A stretch of DNA of 12,483 nt from JADKBO01 sp037968395 (GTDB lineage: Bacteria; Bacteroidota; Bacteroidia; Chitinophagales; Saprospiraceae): the NCBI GenBank assembly GCA_037968395.1, contig JBBKVK010000003.1:1-12483 (forward strand), given 5' to 3'. A program made the position numbers and the translations under genes. This document shows, piece after piece, positions 1 to 9,056 of this stretch. Under the pieces are notes generated by a model. The model searched no databases. It saw only the letters and a program-made list of their open reading frames with translations, and had not been told where the DNA came from. How positions within the stretch are numbered: position 1 is the first letter of the stretch; each line of letters opens with the position of its first letter.

Positions 1-492
1 AAATAAAGCTATTGATCTCATGATTAGTAAATTTTAATATTAATAAATAGAGTTCGTATTGTTATTAAACAATTTGCATCCCATTCTCTGGGTTTATATT
101 CCAATTTTTTAGTTCTTCAAAAAACCATGTTATTCTTTCACTCACGTTGTACGTTGATGTATTAGTGTTGTGAGTTGAGTATGATTTATTTGAGTTTGTA
201 TATTTCATTTTATTTAGTTTTTATTTTGTTTGATAAGCATTATTACTAATATTAATGCTAATAGTGTGCCAGTATTATAAAAGTCTATAAATCAGTTAAA
301 TATGTAACAGTATAGAATTTTAATTTGATGATATATAGTCAATTGATTAAATTTAAGAACTTATAAAATCATGATAATAGGGCTATACTAACATTGATAA
401 ACCAGCTAAAAACGTACTAATCATTAAATGGATCCGAACTTTAAATGAGTTCAAGTTCTTTTATTGTTTAATGAAAAACTTAACTTAGCCAT
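1..492. other. AT-rich intergenic region, no convincing gene
   Basis: This stretch precedes the DUF2254 gene and has no long open frame on either strand. It is very T-rich on the + strand, especially around 180-235. A 7-bp inverted repeat, AGCATTA (236-242) and TAATGCT (253-259), is separated by 10 bases; it is AT-rich and could be chance. I found no perfect TAnnTTTG box. The nearest is TTAATTTG around 320-330, with one mismatch and no -33 partner. The only coding candidate is a 47-codon minus-strand frame, listed separately with low confidence. A promoter for the DUF2254 gene must lie here but cannot be placed. Confidence 0.5.
65..208 (-). CDS. Doubtful small ORF, 47 residues
   Basis: A minus-strand frame starts at an ATG at 208-206 and ends with TAA at 67-65. 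The predicted product is hydrophilic, with an Asn/Ser/Thr-rich first half (residues 1-21) and a more ordinary second half containing SERITWFFEELKNW. An in-frame stop lies five codons upstream of the ATG, so this is not the end of a longer gene in this window. I do not recognise the product. In DNA this AT-rich an open frame of 47 codons can arise by chance, and no promoter or terminator supports it. It could be a real small protein, a decayed remnant or noise. Confidence 0.15.
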   Translation of the reverse strand: MKYTNSNKSYSTHNTNTSTYNVSERITWFFEELKNWNINPENGMQIV

Positions 493-1788
493 ATGTTAGA
501 TAAGATTAGAAATAAAACGAGAATTGTACTTAGGTTAGTTACCTCAAGTATTGCTTTCTACCCTACATTGATCTTTTGTTCCTTTTTATTACTTGCGTTT
601 GTAATACTTTCTATTGAGGACAATAAAATGACTCACTTTTTATTAGATAATGCTCCTTATTTGGTTATTAATAATGCAGATACAGCTAGGTCGATACTTT
701 CTACTTTAATTGGAGGCTTAATTTCTTTGATGGTATTTAGTTTTTCAATGGTAATGGTTTTACTAAACCAAGCCAGTTCAAACTTTTCGCCAAGACTGTT
801 GCCAGGATTAATCTCAGACAAAAGAAATCAAGTAGTCCTTGGTACCTACCTAGGTACAATTCTCTACAACATATTGGTCTTAATTAGTATTTTACCAGAT
901 GGTGACAAATATACATTAAACGGATTTTCAGTTTTACTTGGGATAGTATTAGGGATGATGTGTCTTGTGTTTTTCATCTTTTTTGTACATGGTATCAGTA
1001 CCAATATACAAATAAACAATATCCTCGACAACATATATAAAGATTCTAAAAACAGATTAGAAGTATTGATAAATAAAGAGAGAGAGGAAGCAGAACCAAT
1101 TTTCAAAACTGATTCTGGTTGGCATACCATATTAGCTCACAATGCAGGTTACTATCAAGGAATTAATCTAAAAAGATTAAAAGGCTATGCCGATGAGCAT
1201 AAACTAAATATTAAAATATTCCCTTATGTTGGTGAGTATATTTTGCCTAACAAACTTATAGCGAAGGTAGATCGCCAAATTAGTGATGAAGAAAAGGAAA
1301 GTTTTAAATCTCATTTGATTTACTCAACAAATATTGATATCAATGAAAATTATGTGCTAGGGTTTAAACAAATTACTGAAGTCGGTGTAAAGGCTATGTC
1401 TCCTGGTATAAATGACCCTGGTACCGCATTGCTGACACTAGATTATCTCACAGAGCTATTTGCACTAAGAATGCAAATAAGCGATAAAGAGATTTACAAA
1501 AGTAAAAATGAAGATTATACTATTGACGTTAGAGTTATTGATTTTAGTAACTTGATATATCAATCTTTGGCATCGTATCGACAGTACTGCAAACACGATG
1601 TAATACTTATGGAAAAGTTAGCTAATTTACTCTGTTATCTTATACAACAGCCAAGTAAGCGAGATCAATACTATGAAGTAATAACCCATCAAGCCAAAGT
1701 ATTAAGAGAGGATTTTAACTCAAACATTACCAACTCTGAGGATCGTAACAAAATAGATCAGATACTTTTAGTACATTTTCCACGTTAA
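493..1788 (+). CDS. DUF2254 family membrane protein
   Basis: A 431-residue inner-membrane protein of the DUF2254 family (predicted membrane protein; biochemical role unknown). Four hydrophobic helices fill the N-terminal part, at about residues 19-41, 70-92, 112-133 and 143-167, followed by a soluble, probably cytoplasmic, domain of about 260 residues. Two stretches match the family: QASSNFSPRLL just after helix 2 (93-103) and SPGINDPGTA at 303-312, the hallmark of the soluble domain. Length is normal for the family and the frame is intact. The ATG at 493 gives a short basic segment (KIRNKTR) before helix 1, and no better start lies upstream. It appears to be a single-gene unit: 492 bases of non-coding DNA precede it and 131 bases separate it from tamB. 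Family assignment is firm; a channel or transporter role would be speculation. Confidence 0.9.
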   Translation: MLDKIRNKTRIVLRLVTSSIAFYPTLIFCSFLLLAFVILSIEDNKMTHFLLDNAPYLVINNADTARSILSTLIGGLISLMVFSFSMVMVLLNQASSNFSPRLLPGLISDKRNQVVLGTYLGTILYNILVLISILPDGDKYTLNGFSVLLGIVLGMMCLVFFIFFVHGISTNIQINNILDNIYKDSKNRLEVLINKEREEAEPIFKTDSGWHTILAHNAGYYQGINLKRLKGYADEHKLNIKIFPYVGEYILPNKLIAKVDRQISDEEKESFKSHLIYSTNIDINENYVLGFKQITEVGVKAMSPGINDPGTALLTLDYLTELFALRMQISDKEIYKSKNEDYTIDVRVIDFSNLIYQSLASYRQYCKHDVILMEKLANLLCYLIQQPSKRDQYYEVITHQAKVLREDFNSNITNSEDRNKIDQILLVHFPR

Positions 1789-1819
1789 TGATTTAATATA
1801 TAAAGTTTGATAGTTTCCA

Positions 1820-1877
1820 TCCAAAGATAAGTAAGATAAGCCATTAAAAAACTTCGAACAATTAACATATCTTTGGA
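1820..1877 (+). promoter_or_regulatory. Inverted repeat overlapping a -7-like promoter box before tamB
   Basis: TCCAAAGATA (1820-1829) and TATCTTTGGA (1868-1877) form a perfect 10-bp inverted repeat with 38 bases between. The right arm contains TATCTTTG (1868-1875), an exact match to the Bacteroidota -7 consensus TAnnTTTG; it would put the transcript start near 1879-1883, about 40 bases before the tamB start codon. No clear TTG/TTTG -33 element sits at the usual distance. The spacer begins with a direct repeat, AAGATAAG twice (1824-1831 and 1833-1840), one base apart. It could be an operator pair, with a regulator on the right arm blocking the promoter, or an RNA hairpin if transcription starts upstream. 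The repeat and box are seen; the function is inferred. Confidence 0.4.
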
Positions 1878-1919
1878 GTATGTTTCAAAATGATAACATT
1901 CTAACAACATTAGTAAAAT

Positions 1920-4900
1920 TTGAATAAGAAGATAGTTAAAAAACTTCTAGTGGTCATTGGAGTAATACTATTCCTATTATTAATCGTATTACTATCATTA
2001 AAGACTTCCTATGTCCAAAATAGGATAAAATCAAGTATACTAAATATTTTGTCAGAGCAGTACAGAGCTGATTTTAGTATTGGTAAGATTTATGTGAGTG
2101 GTCTAGATGAAGCCGAATTATATGACATACTATTTCGTGATCAGCTTGGTGATACATTATTATATGCAAAGTCCTTGCATGTAGATATTGGAATATTTAG
2201 TTTATTAGGTAACCAAATTTGGATTGATCAAGTAGAATTAACGGATGCAAGAAGTAAAATTTACAATATAGGTCAAGATTCAATGAACTTCACCTTTCTC
2301 CTTCCAGAAAAAGATAGTACAAATTTTAAGAAACCTTCTTCTTGGGAGTTTGGAGTTTCAGATATAATTTTAAACAATCCAAATGTTTATTATAGGACAC
2401 CAACGCAGCAATTGGATATTTCTGATGAAAAACTCTTTATTAGTTTTAAAACATTTGATCTTGAAAATAAGAACTTAGCCCTTTCAATCTTAGAGTCTAA
2501 AAATTTAAATTTAACAGCTAGGACTTTATCTGTAAACGACGACCCTTCTTCATTTACATTACCTAATTTGGATTGGAAGTTTTCAGCCGAAGAAATGCTG
2601 ATCAATAAAAGTACTATCACTTCTTTCGATCTTACAGATTCGATCTTCCTAAATAATTTAACATTAAAAATCGATGACACCGAGTTTATTAAAGGCAAAG
2701 CTATCACTAGTTTAAAGAATTTGAGTGTTAACTATAATCAATTAGTTACTATCCAGAATGCCAAAGGATTAATCTCTTTAGATTCAACTATTTTATTGTT
2801 AAAAGATGTAGATATAAAGACTGAATCGGATAATGTTTCAATACAAAAAGCAACTTTCAACCTTATTAGCAATGAACTACTAAGTGAATTTGTTTCTCTT
2901 GATTTAAGTTATCCTACAATTCAACTTTTGGATCGCTTTATTCCTAAAAACGTTAAGATTCAGAAAAACACACCTATAAAACTTGATGCAAAAACCTTAA
3001 ACTACAGCGTATCTAATCTCGCCATTTTAGAAATAGATTTGGCCTACGGCAAAGTGGTCCAAACATCAGGAAATGTTTTGATTGAAAACCTGAACAAAGT
3101 TAATAAGATATTCAATATTGATATTAAATCTTTAAAATCTACTTTATCAGCTTTAGACGATGTTTTGGTTGATGTAGAGATCCCAGAAAATTTTCAAATC
3201 TATAATTCAGTAAATCTTAAAATTAGAGCAATTGGCACTCATGAGGATTTAATAATTGATAATCTTGACCTTAAAGTCGATGATGATATTGCGTTAAAAT
3301 TGGTAGGTAAAATACGGAATGCTGCAGTCAAAGATGCTCTTGAATTTGACGTTAATATTCTGAACCTACAAGCAAAGGTAGATAGGTTGCCTATACCTCC
3401 AAATAACCAATTAGCCTTAGATAGTCTGGGTAATATTAACTTTAAAGGAAACCTCAAAGGAAACCTTAGAAAGGTAGCTATTTTTGGAGACCTAAAGACT
3501 AATCTTGGTAGTCTTGCTTCCGAAATAACGTTGTTGATTCCTGATAGTCTGGCAAATCTTGGATATAAGGGAAACCTACAATTGAAAGATTTCCAATTAG
3601 GAAAATTTCTTAAAAATGATACTATTGGTGCCTTATCTTTTAACTTAAATCTTGATGGGAAAGGTACTGCACTAGCTACAATCAACACACTGATAAATGG
3701 TAAAATTACAAAATTAAACTATCAAGGATACACATATAATGACATCGTTTTGGATGCTAAAATATCTGATAGTACGATAGATGGAAAAGTGAAGTTGAAT
3801 GATAAAAATGTAAAGTTTGATTATAATGGTAAAATAATACTAAAAGATGAATTTACGATTTTCAATTTTGACTTAAGGCTTGACACAATAAATACAAATG
3901 AACTAGGATTGATGGATCGCCCAATCAATGCAAGTGGTTTGGTGCATTCAGAATTTCAAATCCCTATCTCACCACAGAAGCCAAGTATACTCAAGGTGAA
4001 AAATCTAAATATGAGTAATGCCTCGCAAACATTTCATTCTGATTCATTGGTGATTACTGGCACCAAGAACCTAGATACAGTATCTCTTGACTTAAGGAGT
4101 AGTTTTGGAAATATTGACATTGATGGTGTTTTTCAGTTAAAAGATTTACCTACTGCTTTTGAAGCATTTATGGCACATCACTGGCCACAAGATAGTTTGA
4201 CTCCAGCCAAAGAATTTATATCAAAAGATATTGCAATAAGAGCTCAAATATACACTTTACAACCGCTCGCAGTTTTTCTTCAGGATTCATTTCTACAAGC
4301 TGGAAATATGACGGTTGACATAAAAGCTTCCTTCGTCGATTTTATTGTAAATGGCAATGTAACCATAGATAGTTTGATACACAATGAAGTAATGGTTGAG
4401 CAACTAATCGCCAAAATAAGCACAAAAAGTGAGGCAATAAAACTTGATATTAAATCCAAAAATAACACCATCAAGGGCCAGCAAATTGACCTTATCGCAC
4501 TAAAAAACAAGTTAGTGAATGGTGAAGTTGCTTCGCAGTTTTTAGCGAGAGATGGAGATGATGTCCCAAGGCTTAAATTTGACTTTTATACTAATAAAGA
4601 AGCAGATTTCATTAATATCTCGCTTAAAGACAGTTTCGTTCTCAATCAACAAAACTGGTTGATAGATGGAGACAATTCAATAAAAATTTATCCTGATTGG
4701 ATATTCATCGATAAGCTCGCTATTACGGATAATAATGAATATATGACCGTCCAAAGTATAGGAGAAGGTGGGAAAGATATTAATGTTGATTTCAAAAATT
4801 TCAATATTGCGCAATTTACAACATTATTAAAGATGGAACCATCAAAGTTTAAAGGAGAGGTTAATGGAAATTTGGATATAAAAGATGCTTTTGCTGATAT

Positions 4901-6722
4901 GTACTTTATCACCAACCTTAAGGTGGACAATATGACTTATGACACCACCTCGGTAGGTGTTTTGAATCTTAATGCAGATGCAAATCCCAAAACAAAAATA
5001 GTGACAACTAATGTGTCATTACAGGGTCCAATAAATGATGTTGTTGGTGGTGGTACTTACAATATTGAGACCAAAATAGCAGACTTTAAAGTGAATATTA
5101 AGACATTGGATATGTTGATTCTAAACCCGTTCCTATCATCAATAATGGTAGATAGTAAAGGTAAATTATCTGGAACAGCAAGCCTTAAAGGTATTATTAC
5201 CAAACCAAATTTAACTGGTTCAATAAAGTTTGATGATGTAACTACTACAATTGTAGCCAATAACTCGAGGTATAATATTGATGACCACATCATCACGTTT
5301 AATTCTAATTCTATTGATATTGGCAGTTTGAAAATCAAAGATACTGAAGGAAATTCAACAACGCTTTCTGGAAAGATTTATCACACTTTTTTAGAAGATA
5401 TCAAACTTGATATCAAAATGAACTCGGATAAATTTACCTTTTTGAATACGACGTCAGGAGAGAATCCTGTGTTTTTTGGAAAAGTTGTTCTTGATGCAAA
5501 TGCAACAATTAAAGGCCCGTATAATGAATTGGATGTTGAAGTTGTGGCTAAAACACTGGAAAATTCAGCTATAACTCTTTCCCCATTTGCAGGTGAAAAT
5601 GTAAAAATAGAAGAGCAATTCATCACTTATGGTAAGCCTCAAGATTTTAATGACCTTACAAATGAATATTTACTTAAACTGAATAGGCAATTTCCTTTTA
5701 ACGTAAACCTTTTAGTTGATGCTACAAAAGATGCAAAATTTACATTTGTGATTGACCCCATTTCTGGTGATAAGATTGAAGCTACAGGGAATGGAGATCT
5801 TAATGTAAAATTAAAACCCGATGGCAACCAAGAAATCTATGGTGTTTATACAGTTGGTGAAGGGTTTTATGATTTTTCTTATGGTGATTTTGTGTCAAAA
5901 AAGTTTGAAGTTAAGCCTGGTGGTACCGTTCGTTTTAATGGTAATCCATTGAACGCTATTTTGGATATAGATGCGGTATATAATGTATACACAACTACCT
6001 ATGAATTGGTTAAAAATGAAATCTCAATTAGTGAGGCAGAAGTATCAGCAGCTAAAAAAAGGACAAATGTAAAAGTGTATTTATCTTTAAAAGGCACCCT
6101 AGAAAACCCAAATATTACCCTAGATATAGAAGTACCTGAATTGCAGTCATCAAACTTAGTGTCTGCTATGGATAGAAAACTAAAAGAGCTCCGAAACAAT
6201 CCTAATGAACTCAATAATCAGGTGTTTGGACTTTTGATATTCGATAGCTTTATACTATCAGATAATGCTTCTAGTGGTTTTGATAATTTGGGGAGTAATA
6301 TCGCACTGAGTAGTATATCTAATTTGGTATCTAGTCAACTAAATCGTTTGGCGAGTAATGTCATTAAGGGTGTAGATATCAATGTGAATGTTAATTCTTA
6401 TGAATCGGGATACATTAATAACGGAGCTGGAGGTAATGTTACAGAGCTCGGTGTACAGGTGAGTAAACAGTTGTTCAACGAAAGATTAAGTTTGTCAGCT
6501 GGAGGCAATTTTGACATAGCTCAAGGAGCATCTAGTGGCGGATACTCATCATTTATTGGTGATTTTGTATTAAAATATAAGTTAACCGACGACGGACGAT
6601 ATCAAATAAGGGTGTTTTCTAAAGCAGACTACGACAGATTACTCAATGCAAATACAAATAGAAATGGTGTGAGTATATTTTTTAACCAATCTTTTGATTC
6701 TAAGATAAATGATAAGAAGTAA
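1920..6722 (+). CDS. tamB: TamB, translocation and assembly module inner-membrane component (DUF490)
   Basis: A 1600-residue TamB homologue. One N-terminal transmembrane anchor (about residues 9-27, after basic KK and VKK) is followed by a very long beta-rich periplasmic part with repeating short strands, as expected for the groove-shaped repeat structure of AsmA/TamB proteins that spans the periplasm and carries lipid or helps barrel assembly. The C-terminal TamB domain (roughly 1150-1595) includes GEGFYDFSYGDF (G1315-F1316-Y1317), GGTVRFNGNP (from G1334) and a terminal strand GVSIFFNQSF (1583-1592). The start is TTG at 1920: an in-frame TAA lies at 1914-1916 and the next Met falls after the anchor, so only this start keeps the membrane segment. 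Its end overlaps tamL by 14 bases, indicating co-transcription and coupled translation. Length is normal for the phylum and no frameshift is seen. Confidence 0.92.
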   Translation: MNKKIVKKLLVVIGVILFLLLIVLLSLKTSYVQNRIKSSILNILSEQYRADFSIGKIYVSGLDEAELYDILFRDQLGDTLLYAKSLHVDIGIFSLLGNQIWIDQVELTDARSKIYNIGQDSMNFTFLLPEKDSTNFKKPSSWEFGVSDIILNNPNVYYRTPTQQLDISDEKLFISFKTFDLENKNLALSILESKNLNLTARTLSVNDDPSSFTLPNLDWKFSAEEMLINKSTITSFDLTDSIFLNNLTLKIDDTEFIKGKAITSLKNLSVNYNQLVTIQNAKGLISLDSTILLLKDVDIKTESDNVSIQKATFNLISNELLSEFVSLDLSYPTIQLLDRFIPKNVKIQKNTPIKLDAKTLNYSVSNLAILEIDLAYGKVVQTSGNVLIENLNKVNKIFNIDIKSLKSTLSALDDVLVDVEIPENFQIYNSVNLKIRAIGTHEDLIIDNLDLKVDDDIALKLVGKIRNAAVKDALEFDVNILNLQAKVDRLPIPPNNQLALDSLGNINFKGNLKGNLRKVAIFGDLKTNLGSLASEITLLIPDSLANLGYKGNLQLKDFQLGKFLKNDTIGALSFNLNLDGKGTALATINTLINGKITKLNYQGYTYNDIVLDAKISDSTIDGKVKLNDKNVKFDYNGKIILKDEFTIFNFDLRLDTINTNELGLMDRPINASGLVHSEFQIPISPQKPSILKVKNLNMSNASQTFHSDSLVITGTKNLDTVSLDLRSSFGNIDIDGVFQLKDLPTAFEAFMAHHWPQDSLTPAKEFISKDIAIRAQIYTLQPLAVFLQDSFLQAGNMTVDIKASFVDFIVNGNVTIDSLIHNEVMVEQLIAKISTKSEAIKLDIKSKNNTIKGQQIDLIALKNKLVNGEVASQFLARDGDDVPRLKFDFYTNKEADFINISLKDSFVLNQQNWLIDGDNSIKIYPDWIFIDKLAITDNNEYMTVQSIGEGGKDINVDFKNFNIAQFTTLLKMEPSKFKGEVNGNLDIKDAFADMYFITNLKVDNMTYDTTSVGVLNLNADANPKTKIVTTNVSLQGPINDVVGGGTYNIETKIADFKVNIKTLDMLILNPFLSSIMVDSKGKLSGTASLKGIITKPNLTGSIKFDDVTTTIVANNSRYNIDDHIITFNSNSIDIGSLKIKDTEGNSTTLSGKIYHTFLEDIKLDIKMNSDKFTFLNTTSGENPVFFGKVVLDANATIKGPYNELDVEVVAKTLENSAITLSPFAGENVKIEEQFITYGKPQDFNDLTNEYLLKLNRQFPFNVNLLVDATKDAKFTFVIDPISGDKIEATGNGDLNVKLKPDGNQEIYGVYTVGEGFYDFSYGDFVSKKFEVKPGGTVRFNGNPLNAILDIDAVYNVYTTTYELVKNEISISEAEVSAAKKRTNVKVYLSLKGTLENPNITLDIEVPELQSSNLVSAMDRKLKELRNNPNELNNQVFGLLIFDSFILSDNASSGFDNLGSNIALSSISNLVSSQLNRLASNVIKGVDINVNVNSYESGYINNGAGGNVTELGVQVSKQLFNERLSLSAGGNFDIAQGASSGGYSSFIGDFVLKYKLTDDGRYQIRVFSKADYDRLLNANTNRNGVSIFFNQSFDSKINDKK

Positions 6723-9006
6723 GATTCAAATCTACATATTGGTAAGTTTTCTTCTTATTGGATTAGGAACAAGTTGTAGCCTTACAAAGGGACTTGATGA
6801 TAAAGATATGCTTTATATGGGAGCAGAGATCAAGATAAAGGATAAGTCGAATGCTCAATCGGTTGATAACTTTTCAGAGATAAAGTCTACTGCCCCAACT
6901 TTGAGTACTAAACCAGGATTGGGAAATATTTATATTGGAATTTATAATATATTTAATAAAACTGAAGACACAGGATTTAAACATTGGGTGAAATACAAAT
7001 TGGGTAATAAGCCAATCGTATTTGAATATCAGTATGTTCAAAATACAGAAGCAAAACTCAAGTATTATTTAAATGGAAAAGGGTTTTTCTCTCATGAAGT
7101 GAGTTGTGATACGTCAAGTTCTGGAAGAAAAATTTATCTTACTTGTGATGTCGAACTAAATGAACGATATAAAATAGATAGTATAATTTTCCCAGTAGAT
7201 TCCACCTATTTATCCCTGAAATTAGATAAAAAACAGAAGAGTGCAATTTTAAAAGAAGGGGCATACTATGATAGAGAGCGATTAGATTATGAACGTATGA
7301 GGATTACCCAACTTGCAGGTGATATGGGTTATGCAGAATTTGGGAATGAAAATGTATTCTATTATGTAGATACGGCTAAAGGCAATTACACCTTAGATCT
7401 ATACTCAAAAATAATCACTCCTACCGATTCAACAAATCACAATAGGTACATTTTAGATTCTATCAATATTTTCACTAATTATACGCTAAATGACACATTA
7501 AAATCTAATCTTTATAAAAAAGCAATATCACCTTCGATAACTATTTATGAATACGACCACTATTTGAATTATCGATTGATAGAGCATGTACTCTTAGAAA
7601 AAACAGATACATTTTATCACCGGAGCAATGAAAAAAAGACTATAAATAGGTTACAAGATTTAGGACTCTTTAGATATATTAATATAGAAAACCGCCCAAA
7701 TCCAAATGGTGACAAAGGGCATATTATTCAAAATATCTACCTCACACCCGAAAAAATGCAAAATATCTCTACAGAATTTGAGCTAAACAATAGGTCTGGC
7801 AATTTTCTAGGAATGGGAGCTTCTATTAGATACAATCATAAGAATATATTTAGACATGCTGAGCAGTTCAACGCATCTATGAGTGGGCAAATTGAGACGC
7901 AAATTGGCGATGGAGCCACAATCATTAATTCTTCAGACTTGACAGGGAGCATGGAGGTTTTATTTCCTAGAGTCATCGTGCCATTTATCAATATAAAAGA
8001 AGGTAAAACATATATACCTAAGACTTCGCTAAAAGCCAATTATACTTATCAACGAAGATCGCAATACTACACTCTGAATAGTGCAACTGGAAAGTTTGGA
8101 TACATTTGGCGACAAACGAGTAGAAAATTTCACGAATTTTACCCATTGGTAATTAATCAGGTGAGTGTTGGAAATAAAACTATTGAATTTCAAGAATTGT
8201 TAGATCAAGATTTGAGATTGAAAAGGTCATTTGAGAATACCTTGATTGCTGGATTACAGTACAACTATACGTATTCAGATCAGCTAAATTCTTCTGATAG
8301 AAGTCACTTCTATTTTAAAAATGAACTAGAATCTAGTGGAAACCTTATTAACGTAATTAAAGGTGGAAATACGATAAATCCTGAGAAAATAGCTGGAATA
8401 AACTATGCTCAATTCATTAAAAATACCATTGATATCAGGAAATATTTTCCACTAAAAAACTCTGACATTGCTGCTAGGCTTCTTGTTGGTTCTGCTTTTT
8501 CCTATGGCAACAGTTCAGAGCTCCCATATATAAAACAGTATGTAATTGGAGGGTCTAATAGTGTGCGAGCATTTAGACTTAGAGGCCTAGGCCCCGGTTC
8601 GTATGTGGCTGATAGTACTGGGACCGATTCTTTTACTTCACAGTTTGTAGATCAAACAGGAGATTTAAAATTGGAGATGAATGTAGAGTATAGATTTCCA
8701 ATATTTCGATTTTTAAAGGGAGCTGTATTTGCAGATGCAGGTAATGTCTGGCTAATTAACAACACTGAACGACCTGAAGGGAATTTTAAGTTTAACAGTT
8801 TCTATAAAGAGTTGGGTGTAGGCACAGGACTTGGTATAAGATTGGATTTTAATTTCTTTCTAATAAGAATGGACATAGCGTTTCCGCTCCGTGCCCCTTT
8901 CAAAACCACGGGATTTGATTGGATTGTTAGTGACATCAATCCACTTAGCAAATCTTGGAGAAGCGAAAATCTGCGTTATAATTTGGGTATTGGATATCCT
9001 TTTTAA
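6709..9006 (+). CDS. tamL: TamL, Omp85-family outer-membrane lipoprotein (BamA/TamA-like)
   Basis: A 765-residue Omp85 protein, the probable outer-membrane partner of TamB. Residues 1-22 form a lipoprotein signal ending GTSC, so C23 should be lipidated; this lipoprotein form of TamA is the Bacteroidota TamL. A periplasmic region of about residues 30-350 has POTRA-like strand and helix patterns. The 16-strand barrel fills about 355-765 and ends in aromatic F765 (NLGIGYPF). The Omp85 loop-6 motif is at GGSNSVRAF (614-622) with the key Arg at R620, followed by GLGPGSY. Canonical Omp85 proteins have RGF/RGY; the Ala at 621 is, as far as I recall, common in this subfamily. The ATG at 6709 lies inside the tamB end (14-base overlap). 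BamA is a weaker alternative, given the lipoprotein signal and the tamB linkage. Confidence 0.9.
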   Translation: MIRSKIQIYILVSFLLIGLGTSCSLTKGLDDKDMLYMGAEIKIKDKSNAQSVDNFSEIKSTAPTLSTKPGLGNIYIGIYNIFNKTEDTGFKHWVKYKLGNKPIVFEYQYVQNTEAKLKYYLNGKGFFSHEVSCDTSSSGRKIYLTCDVELNERYKIDSIIFPVDSTYLSLKLDKKQKSAILKEGAYYDRERLDYERMRITQLAGDMGYAEFGNENVFYYVDTAKGNYTLDLYSKIITPTDSTNHNRYILDSINIFTNYTLNDTLKSNLYKKAISPSITIYEYDHYLNYRLIEHVLLEKTDTFYHRSNEKKTINRLQDLGLFRYINIENRPNPNGDKGHIIQNIYLTPEKMQNISTEFELNNRSGNFLGMGASIRYNHKNIFRHAEQFNASMSGQIETQIGDGATIINSSDLTGSMEVLFPRVIVPFINIKEGKTYIPKTSLKANYTYQRRSQYYTLNSATGKFGYIWRQTSRKFHEFYPLVINQVSVGNKTIEFQELLDQDLRLKRSFENTLIAGLQYNYTYSDQLNSSDRSHFYFKNELESSGNLINVIKGGNTINPEKIAGINYAQFIKNTIDIRKYFPLKNSDIAARLLVGSAFSYGNSSELPYIKQYVIGGSNSVRAFRLRGLGPGSYVADSTGTDSFTSQFVDQTGDLKLEMNVEYRFPIFRFLKGAVFADAGNVWLINNTERPEGNFKFNSFYKELGVGTGLGIRLDFNFFLIRMDIAFPLRAPFKTTGFDWIVSDINPLSKSWRSENLRYNLGIGYPF

Positions 9007-9056
9007 TTTTTGAAAGATTAGTAATGTTAGAGATTGATAGTTGTAAAGATTTCAAA

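Noticed and set aside
864..1130. 88-codon minus-strand frame inside the DUF2254 gene
   Set aside because: It is antisense to helices 3-4 of a clear DUF2254 protein. Its hydrophobicity mirrors the opposite strand and there is no independent support.
3239..3688. 149-codon open frame on the minus strand inside tamB, plus a series of shorter antisense frames between 2390 and 6214
   Set aside because: They lie entirely within a well-supported TamB coding sequence, have Leu/Ser/Phe-rich compositions expected from the complement of AT-rich codons, and show no family motif.
6709..9006. Calling this gene BamA, the essential barrel-assembly protein
   Set aside because: The lipoprotein signal and the overlapping upstream tamB fit TamL better, and BamA normally carries an ordinary signal peptide and five POTRA domains with different neighbours.
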